The translations under genes and the position numbers were made by a program. A stretch of 64,000 bases of DNA from an uncultured Oscillospiraceae bacterium (GTDB lineage Bacteria > Bacillota > Clostridia > Oscillospirales > Oscillospiraceae): assembly GCA_944385035.1 (NCBI GenBank), contig CALWVV010000002.1, positions 1-64,000 of the forward strand, given 5' to 3'. Below the pieces are notes generated by a model. It searched no databases and was not told where the DNA came from. It saw only the letters and a list, made by a program, of their open reading frames with translations. Shown one piece after another: positions 1-7,867 of the stretch; positions within the stretch are counted from its first letter, which is position 1, and every line of letters begins with the position of its first letter.

Positions 1-8
1 AAACGGAG

Positions 9-36
9 AAACGGCATAGCCGAAGCTACGCCGTTT
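9..36. terminator. Hairpin at window start
   Basis: A 12-bp stem with one mismatch (9-20 with 25-36) closes on a CGAA loop. No U-tract follows on either side, so it may be a weak terminator of a gene outside the window or a simple structural element. Positions 37-249 hold nothing I recognise. Confidence 0.3.
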
Positions 37-249
37 CCTGAAAACATTCTTATGCTGTTTTATGCGTGCCGCCCCGACGCACGGCCCTTTTTTCGCCTCT
101 GTTTGCACACGGCTTTGTCAGTATGTCATATGGGGGTTCGGAAATGGCTTGAAAAAAGCGCAGAAAAACAAAAACAAAAGTTGCGCAAAACCCTGAATCC
201 ATTGAGCCGCAAGGCTTTCCAGGCTGTATCTTTTTCGGCAACAAAAGAC

Positions 250-290
250 ACGTCGGAGCAAGCGATACAAAGCTTGCTCCGACGTCTTTT
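250..290. terminator. Intrinsic terminator before first gene
   Basis: A perfect 14-bp stem (250-263 with 272-285), an 8-nt loop and a following CTTTTT. It would stop plus-strand transcription entering from the left, just ahead of the promoter at 298. Confidence 0.6.
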
Positions 291-297
291 TATCTTC

Positions 298-326
298 TTG
301 ACACATCGGAATAAGAGGCATATAAT
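298..326 (+). promoter_or_regulatory. Consensus sigma-A promoter
   Basis: TTGACA (298-303) and TATAAT (321-326) are separated by exactly 17 bp, a perfect consensus. It should drive the membrane protein gene at 427 with a leader of about 95 nt. Confidence 0.8.
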
Positions 327-426
327 ACCTCTTGAAAAGAGGCGTTGCTGTAAGGCAGGGTTAGGAGAGCTGCAGGGGGACTGTGCACCCGGCCATGGAA
401 CAGAGCTTGAAAGGAGTGGGAAGGGG

Positions 427-1161
427 ATGACATGGCAGGACGAATTTATCAAGGCTTGCCTGAAAAAGGTGCCGGATGGAGAGTACCGGCGACGGAGTGA
501 AATGGAGCTGCGGGAACACCTTGAATCCCTGGTCCAAGAAGGAAACGCAGCGGGGATTGGCGAGGAACAGGTCCAGCAGGAGGTCCTCTCCCGGATGGGA
601 GACCCGGTCCGGCTGCAAAAGGCTTATGAGGCAGAGGGACTGCGGCGTAAGGCGCTGGAGCCCCGGTATACGGTGGAATGCTGGCTGCTGGGTGTGGTGT
701 GGATGGATCTCTGCTGGTTCATTCTATGGTTGTTGCTGGCAGCGGCGGGGTTTCACAATGATTCGGGGACATTTCCTCTTTACGGCCACCCGGAGCGTAT
801 CGCCTTTGTGGGAGTGGTGCTGGCGGTTTTTCCTACTCTGGCCGGTGGTTGGTCTCTGACGAGTACCCTGCGGTTCCACCCGCATCCTAGGCGAATGGTC
901 TGCATCTGCCTGGGACTGATCTGGTTGGTGATTTGTTTCGAGCAGCTGGGGCTCAGTGCCTTGACCTATGATATCCCTGTGTGGAAGCTGGGTGCGTTGT
1001 TTGAGCGCATTTCCGGCGGTTCCGACCCCACCTTTCCCTGGTTTACCCCTCTGTATGCGGGGCTTTGGCTGGTGTGGAGCTTGATGCTGGGAATAGGACT
1101 GCCATGGGTACACCAAGCCTTAGAGACATACCGGACAGGGAAGAGACCCGGCTGGAATTAA
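427..1161 (+). CDS. Membrane protein with HAAS-like N-terminus
   Basis: 244 residues. The open frame extends upstream, but ATG 427 follows a GGAGTGGGAAGGGG ribosome site and lies downstream of the consensus promoter, so I start here. The first ~75 residues are a charged helical region (MTWQDEFIKACLKKVPDGEY onward) resembling the HAAS/DUF1700 domain that often partners PadR-type regulators. Four hydrophobic segments follow, around residues 80-105, 120-142, 155-180 and 210-235. No PadR gene is adjacent in the window, although one could lie to the left. Function is unknown. A signalling or membrane-stress role would be inference from the domain alone. Confidence 0.6.
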   Translation: MTWQDEFIKACLKKVPDGEYRRRSEMELREHLESLVQEGNAAGIGEEQVQQEVLSRMGDPVRLQKAYEAEGLRRKALEPRYTVECWLLGVVWMDLCWFILWLLLAAAGFHNDSGTFPLYGHPERIAFVGVVLAVFPTLAGGWSLTSTLRFHPHPRRMVCICLGLIWLVICFEQLGLSALTYDIPVWKLGALFERISGGSDPTFPWFTPLYAGLWLVWSLMLGIGLPWVHQALETYRTGKRPGWN

Positions 1162-1260
1162 GAGTTATTCAGAATTTCTTCATGATGTACAAGTGCTCTC
1201 TATGCTATACTCTCCTGGATGATCAGATGGATTTTCCTACGTGACGGAAAGGAGCCCATC

Positions 1261-1896
1261 ATGGAGTTTTTGTTTCAACTTTCTCCCTATTGTGATCCGT
1301 CTTTGAAGGAGCAGGTCAGCAGTGCTCTTGAGAAACAGACAGAATTGCGCGCAAGAGCACAGTACCCGAAGCTGTGGCGCATAACCGACTGTTGTAGTGC
1401 CAGAAAAGGGAACAAGACTCTTTCCCCAAAACAGCGGATACGGTATCGGATATACGGTGTTTTACTGGTTGTGATGGGGATCGTTCTGGTTGTCCCAGGA
1501 CTGATGGAACCAAAGGAGCTGTTGCTTCCCTTGATCGCTGGGATTGCGGGGATTTTGACCGGGCTTTTTACCCTGTGGGTCGTTGGTGGGAAACAGAGGC
1601 AGGACAAGCAGTTTGACCAAGCCGCTGAAAAACTGCTGAAGGGCTTTGCGGCCCCTCCTCCGGCACAGGTATGCTTTACTGAGGAGGGGATGGAGCTTGC
1701 GGGAAAGCTGGCAGTCTCCTATCCTGAGATTGATTTTGCAGCTGAGACAAAGGACCTGTATCTGCTGACTTGGCACGAGAAGGTGACCATTTTACAAAAG
1801 AAAGACCTTAGGGCAGAGAACAAAGCGTGTTTTACGTCCTTTCTGCGAGAACAAATAAGCGGTCACGGAACCTTTTACAGCGTTTCACCTGAATGA
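1261..1896 (+). CDS. Hypothetical two-pass membrane protein
   Basis: 211 residues from ATG 1261, which has GGAG seven bases upstream. The frame opens 42 bases earlier without a ribosome site. The N-terminal ~60 residues are hydrophilic. Two adjacent hydrophobic segments (about residues 64-84 and 88-112) form a hairpin, followed by a ~100-residue soluble tail. I recognise no family. It is followed by a clear terminator and appears monocistronic. Confidence 0.6.
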   Translation: MEFLFQLSPYCDPSLKEQVSSALEKQTELRARAQYPKLWRITDCCSARKGNKTLSPKQRIRYRIYGVLLVVMGIVLVVPGLMEPKELLLPLIAGIAGILTGLFTLWVVGGKQRQDKQFDQAAEKLLKGFAAPPPAQVCFTEEGMELAGKLAVSYPEIDFAAETKDLYLLTWHEKVTILQKKDLRAENKACFTSFLREQISGHGTFYSVSPE

Positions 1897-1954
1897 GTTT
1901 ACTGAACTCCCAAAGCGTGGGGAAGGGAAGCGTGGAAGCGAATGTGGCAAGTGT

Positions 1955-1997
1955 GCGGACAATTCCGGGAATTGTACTGGAATTGTCCGCTTCTTTT
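1955..1997 (+). terminator. Intrinsic terminator
   Basis: A perfect 12-bp stem (1955-1966 with 1979-1990) followed by TTCTTTT. It ends the gene at 1261-1896. Confidence 0.65.
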
Positions 1998-2037
1998 GTG
2001 AAAATGTGATGAAAATCTGACAAGCCTGAGGGAGAGC

Positions 2038-2065
2038 TTGTGTTTTTCATGAAAGTTGATATAAT
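2038..2065 (+). promoter_or_regulatory. Probable promoter of LysR gene
   Basis: TTGTGT (2038-2043), 16-bp spacer, TATAAT (2060-2065), about 50 bp ahead of the regulator start. Confidence 0.45.
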
Positions 2066-2117
2066 AAAATATGTAATAATACTTCCATTGCTATATATAA
2101 AAGGTATGGTGAAAGCG

Positions 2118-3011
2118 ATGAATTTCAGACAACTGGAATACTTTGCCGCGGTCGCTGAGGCCAAGAGTATCTCCCAAGCGTCACGGGAACTCCATGTAGC
2201 CCAACCCCCGATCAGCCGCCAGCTGGCCCTGCTGGAGGATGAGCTGGGGGTGCAGCTGTTTCTGCGCAATAACAAGGGAATTGAGCTTACTGAGGCAGGG
2301 CGGTGTCTCTACCAACAGAGCGAGCAAATGTTCCAGAATCTGCGGTTAATGGCGGACAGCGTTCGGGATGTGGATGCGGGACTGCGGGGCCAGGTGAAGC
2401 TGGGGGTCATTTATTCCGACCTTCCCATGGTGATGGAGCATTTGAAGGTCTATCACCAGGAGTATCCCCAGGTGGAACTCTACATCCGCATGGGCTCTCC
2501 CAACGACCTCATCGACGATCTGAACCGAGGAAAACTCCATGTGCTCTATCTGCGCAGCCAATCGGAGGAGGCAACGGGCCTGGGGGAGAAGATTTTAGGG
2601 GAGGATTCTCTGGAGCTGGTGATGAACGGGCAGACCGATCCCGCTCCTGGGCAGAGTACCGTTCCCATTGAAGCATTGCGCGGGGTGCCCATGTGTCTTC
2701 TGCGGGGCGATGACCTGTGGGGTTACAGCAACAACCTGAAAAATGAGTGCCAGCGGGCAGGATTTACCCTGGAGGTGGTCTGCCAGTGTTATGACACGCC
2801 TATGGCTATGCAGATGGTTCAGGCAGGATTTGGAGTGAGCTATCTGCCCAGATCGATTGTCAAGACCATGCCCGATTCTGGGGTGTACACAAAGCCGGTT
2901 CAGGGGTTGGCAGCCAGGTCTTATCCCGTGCTGGTTTGGACGGAAAATATCTACTATGCCAGCTGTGTCAAGCGCTATATCGCAATGGCCGGCGGAGGCA
3001 AGGAAAAGTAA
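2118..3011 (+). CDS. LysR-family transcriptional regulator
   Basis: 297 residues, the usual LysR length. The N-terminal winged helix-turn-helix is clear (MNFRQLEYFAAVAEAKSISQ, then PPISRQLALLEDELG, about residues 1-60), followed by a periplasmic-binding-like effector domain. ATG 2118 gives the classic LysR start. An in-frame ATG at 2106 sits too close to its AAAGG. The next gene is the glutamate symporter gltS with its own promoter, so this protein plausibly controls gltS and the one-carbon genes beyond it. That link is inferred from position only. Possible binding sites in the AT-rich gap 3030-3120 are not resolved. Confidence 0.85.
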   Translation: MNFRQLEYFAAVAEAKSISQASRELHVAQPPISRQLALLEDELGVQLFLRNNKGIELTEAGRCLYQQSEQMFQNLRLMADSVRDVDAGLRGQVKLGVIYSDLPMVMEHLKVYHQEYPQVELYIRMGSPNDLIDDLNRGKLHVLYLRSQSEEATGLGEKILGEDSLELVMNGQTDPAPGQSTVPIEALRGVPMCLLRGDDLWGYSNNLKNECQRAGFTLEVVCQCYDTPMAMQMVQAGFGVSYLPRSIVKTMPDSGVYTKPVQGLAARSYPVLVWTENIYYASCVKRYIAMAGGGKEK

Positions 3012-3088
3012 CCCCGTCCGGGAGAGGAAAAATTATTATTCTGATTAAAATTATTAAACAGATAGAGAAAAACACCTTTCCTGCGGGG

Positions 3089-3117
3089 TTGAAAAATTGG
3101 TGATAATTTAATATAAT
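3089..3117 (+). promoter_or_regulatory. Promoter of gltS
   Basis: TTGAAA (3089-3094), 17-bp spacer, TATAAT (3112-3117), about 97 bp before the gltS start. The AT-rich DNA just upstream is a likely place for LysR operators. Confidence 0.7.
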
Positions 3118-3213
3118 AAAAAAGGACCTTTGGGAAAGGTATGGGAGGGACACCGCCAAAGGATTGGAAGTCTGAAAGAGGAAGAGAACATCGAGAGAAA
3201 AGGAGAAGATATC

Positions 3214-4464
3214 ATGTCGTTTGAAATAGTAGATAACGTCTTGAACATTACGGTCGACTCCACCATGACGTTGGCCATGGCTGCTGTGCTGCTTTTGATC
3301 GGCTATTTTGTTCGGCGCAAAGCCAGCTTTCTGACCAAGTACTGTATCCCCGCCCCTGTGGTTGGCGGGTTCCTGTTTATGTTTGTAACCTTTGCTGGGC
3401 ATATGTCCGGAACCTTTTCCTTTACATTCACCAACTCCTTCCAGGACGTGTTTATGCTCGCGTTCTTCGTCACTGTGGGTCTGGGCGCCAGCTATAAGCT
3501 GCTGGTCAAGGGCGGCATTCTGCTGCTGATCTACTGGGTGACGGCCGGTATTATTTCTGTGTTCCAGAACGTCATCGGCGTTGCTGTAGGTACCGCTGTG
3601 GGACTTGAGGCTCCGTATGCTCTGCTGTCCTCCGCCATCTCCATGATCGGCGGTCACGGTGCGGCTCTGGCTTACGGTACCACCTTTGAGGAGGTAGGCT
3701 TCACTGCTGCCACAAGCGTAGGCGCTGCCGCCGCTACCTTCGGACTCATTTCCGGCGTACTGCTGGGAGGACCGCTGGGCCGCCGGCTCATTGTGAAGTA
3801 CGATCTGAAGCCCGAAGAGGAGCAGCAGAATTTTGACGATATCAGCAAGGTCAACGCAGCCAGTGGGGAGGCCCTGTCCTCTCTGGACATCATCAAGAAC
3901 GTCACCGTCATCATCGTGTGTATGGCCCTGGGCACCATGGTTTCCGGCTGGATCGGGTCCCTGATCAATATGAGCTTCCCCACCTATGTGGGTGCTATGT
4001 TTGTGGCCGTGATCGCCCGGAACCTCAACGAGGTGTTCCACTTCTATAACTTCAGCTTCTCCCTGGTGGACGGCATCGGCGATGTTATGCTGAACCTGTA
4101 CCTGTCCCTGGCCATGATGACCTTGAAACTGTGGGAACTGACCGACCTGATGGGCGGTATGCTGGTTATCCTGCTGTGCCAGGTGATTTTCATGGCTCTG
4201 GTGGCCTACTTTGTGGTCTTCCGTGTGCTGGGCAAGAGCTATGACGCCGCGGTTATGTGTGCCGGCCTGTGCGGCCACGGCCTGGGCGCCACTCCCTCCG
4301 CCATTGTGAATATGACCGCCGTGACCGAGCGTTACGGTATGTCCAGCCGAGCCTTCATGGTGGTGCCCATTGTGGGCGCCTTCCTGGTGGACGTGATCTA
4401 TCAGCCTCAGACCATTGCTTTCATCAAGGCCTTTGTCCCTGCGGCGTCCAGCCTGGTCGGCTGA
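3214..4464 (+). CDS. gltS: Sodium/glutamate symporter
   Basis: 416 residues, close to the ~400 of E. coli GltS. It should import glutamate with Na+ across the inner membrane. The sequence is hydrophobic throughout, with the two internal family signatures SMIGGHGAALAYG (about residue 145) and CGHGLGATPSA (about 352) belonging to the inverted-repeat halves. ATG 3214 has AGGAGA nine bases upstream, whereas the longer open frame has no site. It lies between a LysR gene and ftcD. Glutamate is the end product of histidine breakdown by the formimino-THF route, so the neighbourhood is consistent, although direction of transport here is not shown. Confidence 0.85.
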   Translation: MSFEIVDNVLNITVDSTMTLAMAAVLLLIGYFVRRKASFLTKYCIPAPVVGGFLFMFVTFAGHMSGTFSFTFTNSFQDVFMLAFFVTVGLGASYKLLVKGGILLLIYWVTAGIISVFQNVIGVAVGTAVGLEAPYALLSSAISMIGGHGAALAYGTTFEEVGFTAATSVGAAAATFGLISGVLLGGPLGRRLIVKYDLKPEEEQQNFDDISKVNAASGEALSSLDIIKNVTVIIVCMALGTMVSGWIGSLINMSFPTYVGAMFVAVIARNLNEVFHFYNFSFSLVDGIGDVMLNLYLSLAMMTLKLWELTDLMGGMLVILLCQVIFMALVAYFVVFRVLGKSYDAAVMCAGLCGHGLGATPSAIVNMTAVTERYGMSSRAFMVVPIVGAFLVDVIYQPQTIAFIKAFVPAASSLVG

Positions 4465-4487
4465 TTGATCGAGGAACCCTTATGTTA

Positions 4488-4528
4488 GACGCGGGGACCT
4501 GCCCCCCTCCCGGGTGGGACCCCGTCTT
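4488..4528 (+). terminator. Imperfect hairpin between gltS and ftcD
   Basis: A G/C-rich imperfect inverted repeat ending CCCCGTCTT. The U-tract is poor, so it may only reduce read-through from gltS into ftcD. Confidence 0.3.
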
Positions 4529-4574
4529 AATAAAACATCCAAAGAAATCATATCATTTTTAGGAGGAAAACGAA

Positions 4575-5489
4575 ATGGCAAAGTTAGTTGAGTGCATCCC
4601 CAATTTCAGCTGCAGCAAGGAAAAGGACGAGGCTACCTATAACGCTCTGGTAGAGGCCGCCAACAGCGTGCCCGGCTGCACCCTGTTTGATGCCCAGACC
4701 GACGGCAACCACAACCGCTGCGTGTTCACCCTGATCGGTGAGCTGAGCGCCATCGAGGAGGTGGCCTTCCGCCTGACCAAGGTTGCCACCGAGCGCATCG
4801 ACATGAACAAGCACAAGGGCGAGCACAAGCGCATGGGCGCCACTGACGTCATTCCCTTCGTGCCCCAGTCCAAAGATGTGACCGTGGAGGAGTGCGTGGA
4901 GCTGTCCAAGCGCGTGGCCCAGCGGATCTGGGACGAGCTGAAGGTTCCCTCCTTCCTGTATGAGGACTCCGCCACCCGTCCCGAGCGCCGCAACCTGGCT
5001 ACCTGCCGCAAGGGCGAGTTCGAGGGCATGCCCGAGAAGCTGCTCCAGGAGGATTGGGCTCCCGACTACGGCGAGCGGAAGATCCACCCCACCGCCGGCA
5101 TCACTGCCATCGGCGCCCGTATGCCCCTGGTCGCCTTCAACATCAACCTGGCTACTTCCGACGTTGAGGTCGCCAAGAAGATCGCCAAGGTCATCCGTGG
5201 TTCCTCCGGCGGCTTCCGCAGCTGCAAGGCCATGGGCTTCATGATGGAGGACCGGGGCATCGCTCAGGTTTCCATGAACATGGTCAACTATGAGGATACC
5301 CCCCTGTACGTGGTGTATGAGATGGTCAAGTCTTTGGCTGAGCGTTACGGCACCTATATCATCGACAGCGAGATTGTGGGTCTGACTCCCGCCAAGGCCA
5401 TGATCGACTGCGCCGAGTTCTACCTGAAGGCTAAGGACTTTGACTGCCACAACCAGATCATGGAGTATCACCTCCTGGACATGAAGTAA
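4575..5489 (+). CDS. ftcD: Glutamate formimidoyltransferase
   Basis: 304 residues. It moves the formimino group from N-formimino-glutamate (a histidine degradation product) to THF, giving glutamate and 5-formimino-THF. The protein matches the transferase half of the animal bifunctional FTCD enzyme, including the stretch HKGEHKRMGATDVIPFVP with the expected catalytic histidine. A strong AGGAGG lies nine bases before the ATG. The next gene supplies the cyclodeaminase half as a separate protein 16 bp on, so the two form a functional pair. Confidence 0.92.
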   Translation: MAKLVECIPNFSCSKEKDEATYNALVEAANSVPGCTLFDAQTDGNHNRCVFTLIGELSAIEEVAFRLTKVATERIDMNKHKGEHKRMGATDVIPFVPQSKDVTVEECVELSKRVAQRIWDELKVPSFLYEDSATRPERRNLATCRKGEFEGMPEKLLQEDWAPDYGERKIHPTAGITAIGARMPLVAFNINLATSDVEVAKKIAKVIRGSSGGFRSCKAMGFMMEDRGIAQVSMNMVNYEDTPLYVVYEMVKSLAERYGTYIIDSEIVGLTPAKAMIDCAEFYLKAKDFDCHNQIMEYHLLDMK

Positions 5490-5505
5490 GAAGGAGAAGC
5501 ACACG

Positions 5506-6141
5506 ATGAAATTAGCTGAAATGCAGGTTTCCCAGTTTTGTGACGTACTCGCCTCTGATGCTCCCGCTCCTGGCGGCGGCTCCACTGCCGCTCTGGAGGG
5601 CGCTCTGGGCGCCGCTCTGACTGCCATGGTCTGCGGTCTGACCACCGTGGGCAAGAGCAAGGAAAAGTATGCCGAGTATCAGGAGTTTGTCATCGAGGGC
5701 CAGAAGAAGGCCCTGGACCTGAAGGCCCGCTTTGTGGACGTGATGGACCGTGACACCGAGGCCTTCAACGTGGTTTCTGCCGCTTTCGGTATGCCTAAGG
5801 CCACCGATGAGGAGAAGGCTGCTCGTTCCGCCGCCATCCAGAAGGGCCTGGAGGGCTGCACCGCCACTCCCTTTGAGATGATGGAGCTGTCTCTGGAGAC
5901 TCTGGAGCTCACTGCCGACCTGCTGGGCAAGACCAACGACAGCGCCGCCAGCGACCTGGGTGTGTCCGCCCTGTCTCTGCGCGCCGCCATCCAGGGCGCC
6001 TGGCTCAACGTGCTCATCAACATCGGCTCCCTGAAGAACAAGGAGCTGGCTGAGGACTATCGCAAGAAGGGTGAGGCCATGCTGGCTAAGGCCCTGCCTC
6101 TGGCGGACAAGATCTACGCCGCTGTGGAGTCCAGCCTCTAA
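5506..6141 (+). CDS. fchA: Formimino-THF cyclodeaminase
   Basis: 211 residues. It converts 5-formimino-THF to 5,10-methenyl-THF with release of ammonia. The start of the FTCD_C domain is clear (APAPGGGSTAALEGALGAA, about residues 21-39). The length matches stand-alone FchA proteins of clostridia. The ribosome site AAGGAG precedes ATG 5506. It follows ftcD closely and is co-transcribed with it. The product feeds the folate pool handled by the folD and folC genes downstream. Confidence 0.92.
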   Translation: MKLAEMQVSQFCDVLASDAPAPGGGSTAALEGALGAALTAMVCGLTTVGKSKEKYAEYQEFVIEGQKKALDLKARFVDVMDRDTEAFNVVSAAFGMPKATDEEKAARSAAIQKGLEGCTATPFEMMELSLETLELTADLLGKTNDSAASDLGVSALSLRAAIQGAWLNVLINIGSLKNKELAEDYRKKGEAMLAKALPLADKIYAAVESSL

Positions 6142-6153
6142 GAAACACCATAC

Positions 6154-6180
6154 TCTCCCGGGGACAAGCTCCCCGGGAGA
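6154..6180. terminator. Strong hairpin after fchA
   Basis: A perfect 11-bp stem (6154-6164 with 6170-6180) and CAAGC loop. No U-tract follows, so it may stabilise the 3' end of the ftcD-fchA message rather than terminate. Confidence 0.4.
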
Positions 6181-6199
6181 GACACAATAAAATAAGCCC

Positions 6200-6292
6200 G
6201 ACAGAGTAGGTTCAGCGCGTCAAGTGCCGCCGGATGGGAAGTTGCCGACGGACGAAGGAGCGATTCCGCGTTGCTGCAGCCCCCTCCGCTGC
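6200..6292 (+). promoter_or_regulatory. THF riboswitch ahead of hutD-folD-folC
   Basis: The folT-motif signatures appear in order: GAGTAGG, CGCGTCAAGTG, GGATGGGAAGTTG, ACGAAGGAGCG and CCCCCTCCGCTG, with CAGCGCG (6213-6219) able to pair with the CGCGTTGCTG side. This RNA class binds tetrahydrofolate and represses folate genes. A U-tract hairpin just downstream (6305-6346) is a candidate expression platform. A second, independently diverged copy stands before folT. Confidence 0.85.
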
Positions 6293-6304
6293 CATGGGAG
6301 ATAA

Positions 6305-6346
6305 GCCCTCTTTGCGTGGCAGCGCCGCGTGGGAGGGACATTTTTT
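6305..6346 (+). terminator. Candidate riboswitch-controlled terminator
   Basis: CCCTC (6306-6310) and GAGGG (6333-6337) close an imperfect G/C-rich stem followed by ACA and six T residues (6341-6346). Its place between the THF riboswitch and hutD suggests control by premature termination. Confidence 0.5.
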
Positions 6347-6395
6347 GCCCTTTCGCGCTGCGCAGGCCACCGGAAATAGAAAGGATGTGTCCCGA

Positions 6396-6989
6396 ATGGA
6401 ATGGACTTTGCTGACCCAGGAACAATATGTGACGACCCTCTGGTCTGGTGGTACCACCACTCAGCTGGCCATCGCCCCCGAGGGGGCGGTGTATGCCGAC
6501 CGGGATTTTCTCTGGCGTTTGAGCTCCGCCAAGGTGGAGCTTCCCCACTCTGACTTTACCCCCTTGCCCGACTACAACCGCCTCATCTCCATTGTCAAAG
6601 GGGAGATGGAGCTGAAAATTGGGGACGGGGAGCGCTTCCCTCTGGAGCCCCTCCAGGTGTGCGCCTTTGATGGCGGCGTTCCGGTCGAGTCCTGGGGCCA
6701 GTGCTCTGACTACAACCTGATGATGCGCAAGGGAGCCTGTGAAGGCTGCGCCCAGGGGCTGAAGCTGAAGAAGGAGAGTTCTCTTACCTGGTCCGCCCCT
6801 GTCTTTGCCCCTCAGGCCCATAAGAACCTCACTCTGGCCGTTTACTGCGCCAAGGGTGATGTGACCGTAGGCGGAGTGACCGCCCAGGAGGGCCAGATGC
6901 TCTTGTGCCGTGAGGCCAGCCCGGAGTGGGTGGAGATGACCACCCAGAACGGCGCCGATCTTATGTGCGCGGCGATCTACTATGGCTGA
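6396..6989 (+). CDS. hutD: HutD-family protein
   Basis: 197 residues from ATG 6396 (AAAGGA about 11 bases upstream). The HutD/Ves cupin-like family is recognisable in the N-terminal WSGGTTTQLAIAP, the central FLWRLSSAKVE and the LISIVKGEMELKI strand. HutD proteins accompany histidine utilisation genes in many bacteria and are thought to modulate the pathway, but have no settled enzymatic role. Here it follows ftcD-fchA and overlaps folD by 8 bp, behind a THF riboswitch. That ties a histidine-pathway protein directly to folate control. Confidence 0.8.
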   Translation: MEWTLLTQEQYVTTLWSGGTTTQLAIAPEGAVYADRDFLWRLSSAKVELPHSDFTPLPDYNRLISIVKGEMELKIGDGERFPLEPLQVCAFDGGVPVESWGQCSDYNLMMRKGACEGCAQGLKLKKESSLTWSAPVFAPQAHKNLTLAVYCAKGDVTVGGVTAQEGQMLLCREASPEWVEMTTQNGADLMCAAIYYG

Positions 6990-7848
6990 GCTTCTCTCCG
7001 GCGCTCCGGTAGCCGCTGAGCTATGTGCGCGCGTAAGCGCCGGGGTGGCCCAGCTGCGAGAGCATGGGGTGACCCCAACCGTGGCCATTGTCCGGGTGGG
7101 GGAGCGGCCAGCGGATGTAAGCTACGAGCGTGGCTTCGCCAAACGGGCCCAGTCTCTGGGCATCGGAGTGGAGCGTCTGCTTCTGCCGGATACGGTGGGG
7201 GAGAGAGAGCTCATCGCGGTGCTGGAAGAGATCAACCAGAATCCACGCCTTCACGGCTGTCTCCTCTTTCGGCCGCTGCCAGGGCACTTGAACACCCCGG
7301 CTGTGCTGGGAGCCCTTCGGCCGGAGAAAGACATTGACGCCATGACCAGTGCCTCTATGGGCGGGCTCATGGTTCAGGGGACCCCTGGTTTTCCACCCTG
7401 TACAGCCACCGCCTGTATGGAGCTGCTGGAGTACTACCAGATTGCGCTCCAAGGCCGGAATGTGGTCATGGTAGGGGCGGGGGTGACAGTGGGAATGCCC
7501 ACTGCCATCCTGCTGATGAACCGGGGAGCTACCGTGTCCGTATGTAATATCTATACTGACCCCCAGCGCATGGCAGAGCTGTGCCGGGGGGCGGACATCA
7601 TTATCTCCGCCGCCGGAAAGGCGGGGCTCATCGGTCAGGACCACCTCTCCCCTGGACAGGTGGTCATCGATGTGGGCCTGAGCCTGGGGGCGGACGGTAA
7701 GCTCCACGGAGACGTAGATTTTGAAGCGGCCGAGTCTGTTGTGGCCGCCATTACCCCGGTGCCGGGAGGGGTGGGGGCAGTGACCTCTACCGTCCTGGCT
7801 GCCCACACGGTCCAGGCAGCCCTTCGGGGGCAGGGCTTGGGCATTTAA
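6982..7848 (+). CDS. folD: FolD-family protein, catalytic residues altered
   Basis: 288 residues, full length for methylene-THF dehydrogenase/methenyl-THF cyclohydrolase. The fold is secure: a Rossmann half with VVMVGAGVTVGMP, VIDVGLSLGADGKLHGDV and AAITPVPGGVGAVT. Aligned by eye to E. coli and human FolD, the YxxxK cyclohydrolase lysine (human Lys56) is Phe52 (SYERGFAKR), and the catalytic Gln (human Gln100 in VQLPLP) is Phe96 (LLFRPLP). The Asp (human Asp125) is kept as Asp119 in KDIDA. Cyclohydrolase activity is therefore doubtful, though a lysine two residues later might substitute. It could be dehydrogenase-only or specialised for product from FchA. The start overlaps hutD. Confidence 0.8.
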   Translation: MAELLSGAPVAAELCARVSAGVAQLREHGVTPTVAIVRVGERPADVSYERGFAKRAQSLGIGVERLLLPDTVGERELIAVLEEINQNPRLHGCLLFRPLPGHLNTPAVLGALRPEKDIDAMTSASMGGLMVQGTPGFPPCTATACMELLEYYQIALQGRNVVMVGAGVTVGMPTAILLMNRGATVSVCNIYTDPQRMAELCRGADIIISAAGKAGLIGQDHLSPGQVVIDVGLSLGADGKLHGDVDFEAAESVVAAITPVPGGVGAVTSTVLAAHTVQAALRGQGLGI

Positions 7849-7867
7849 GAGATAGGAGGCGCAGCCA

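Noticed and set aside
2968-4278. 436-residue minus-strand frame opposite gltS
   Set aside because: His/Gln-rich composition typical of the reverse strand of a membrane protein gene.
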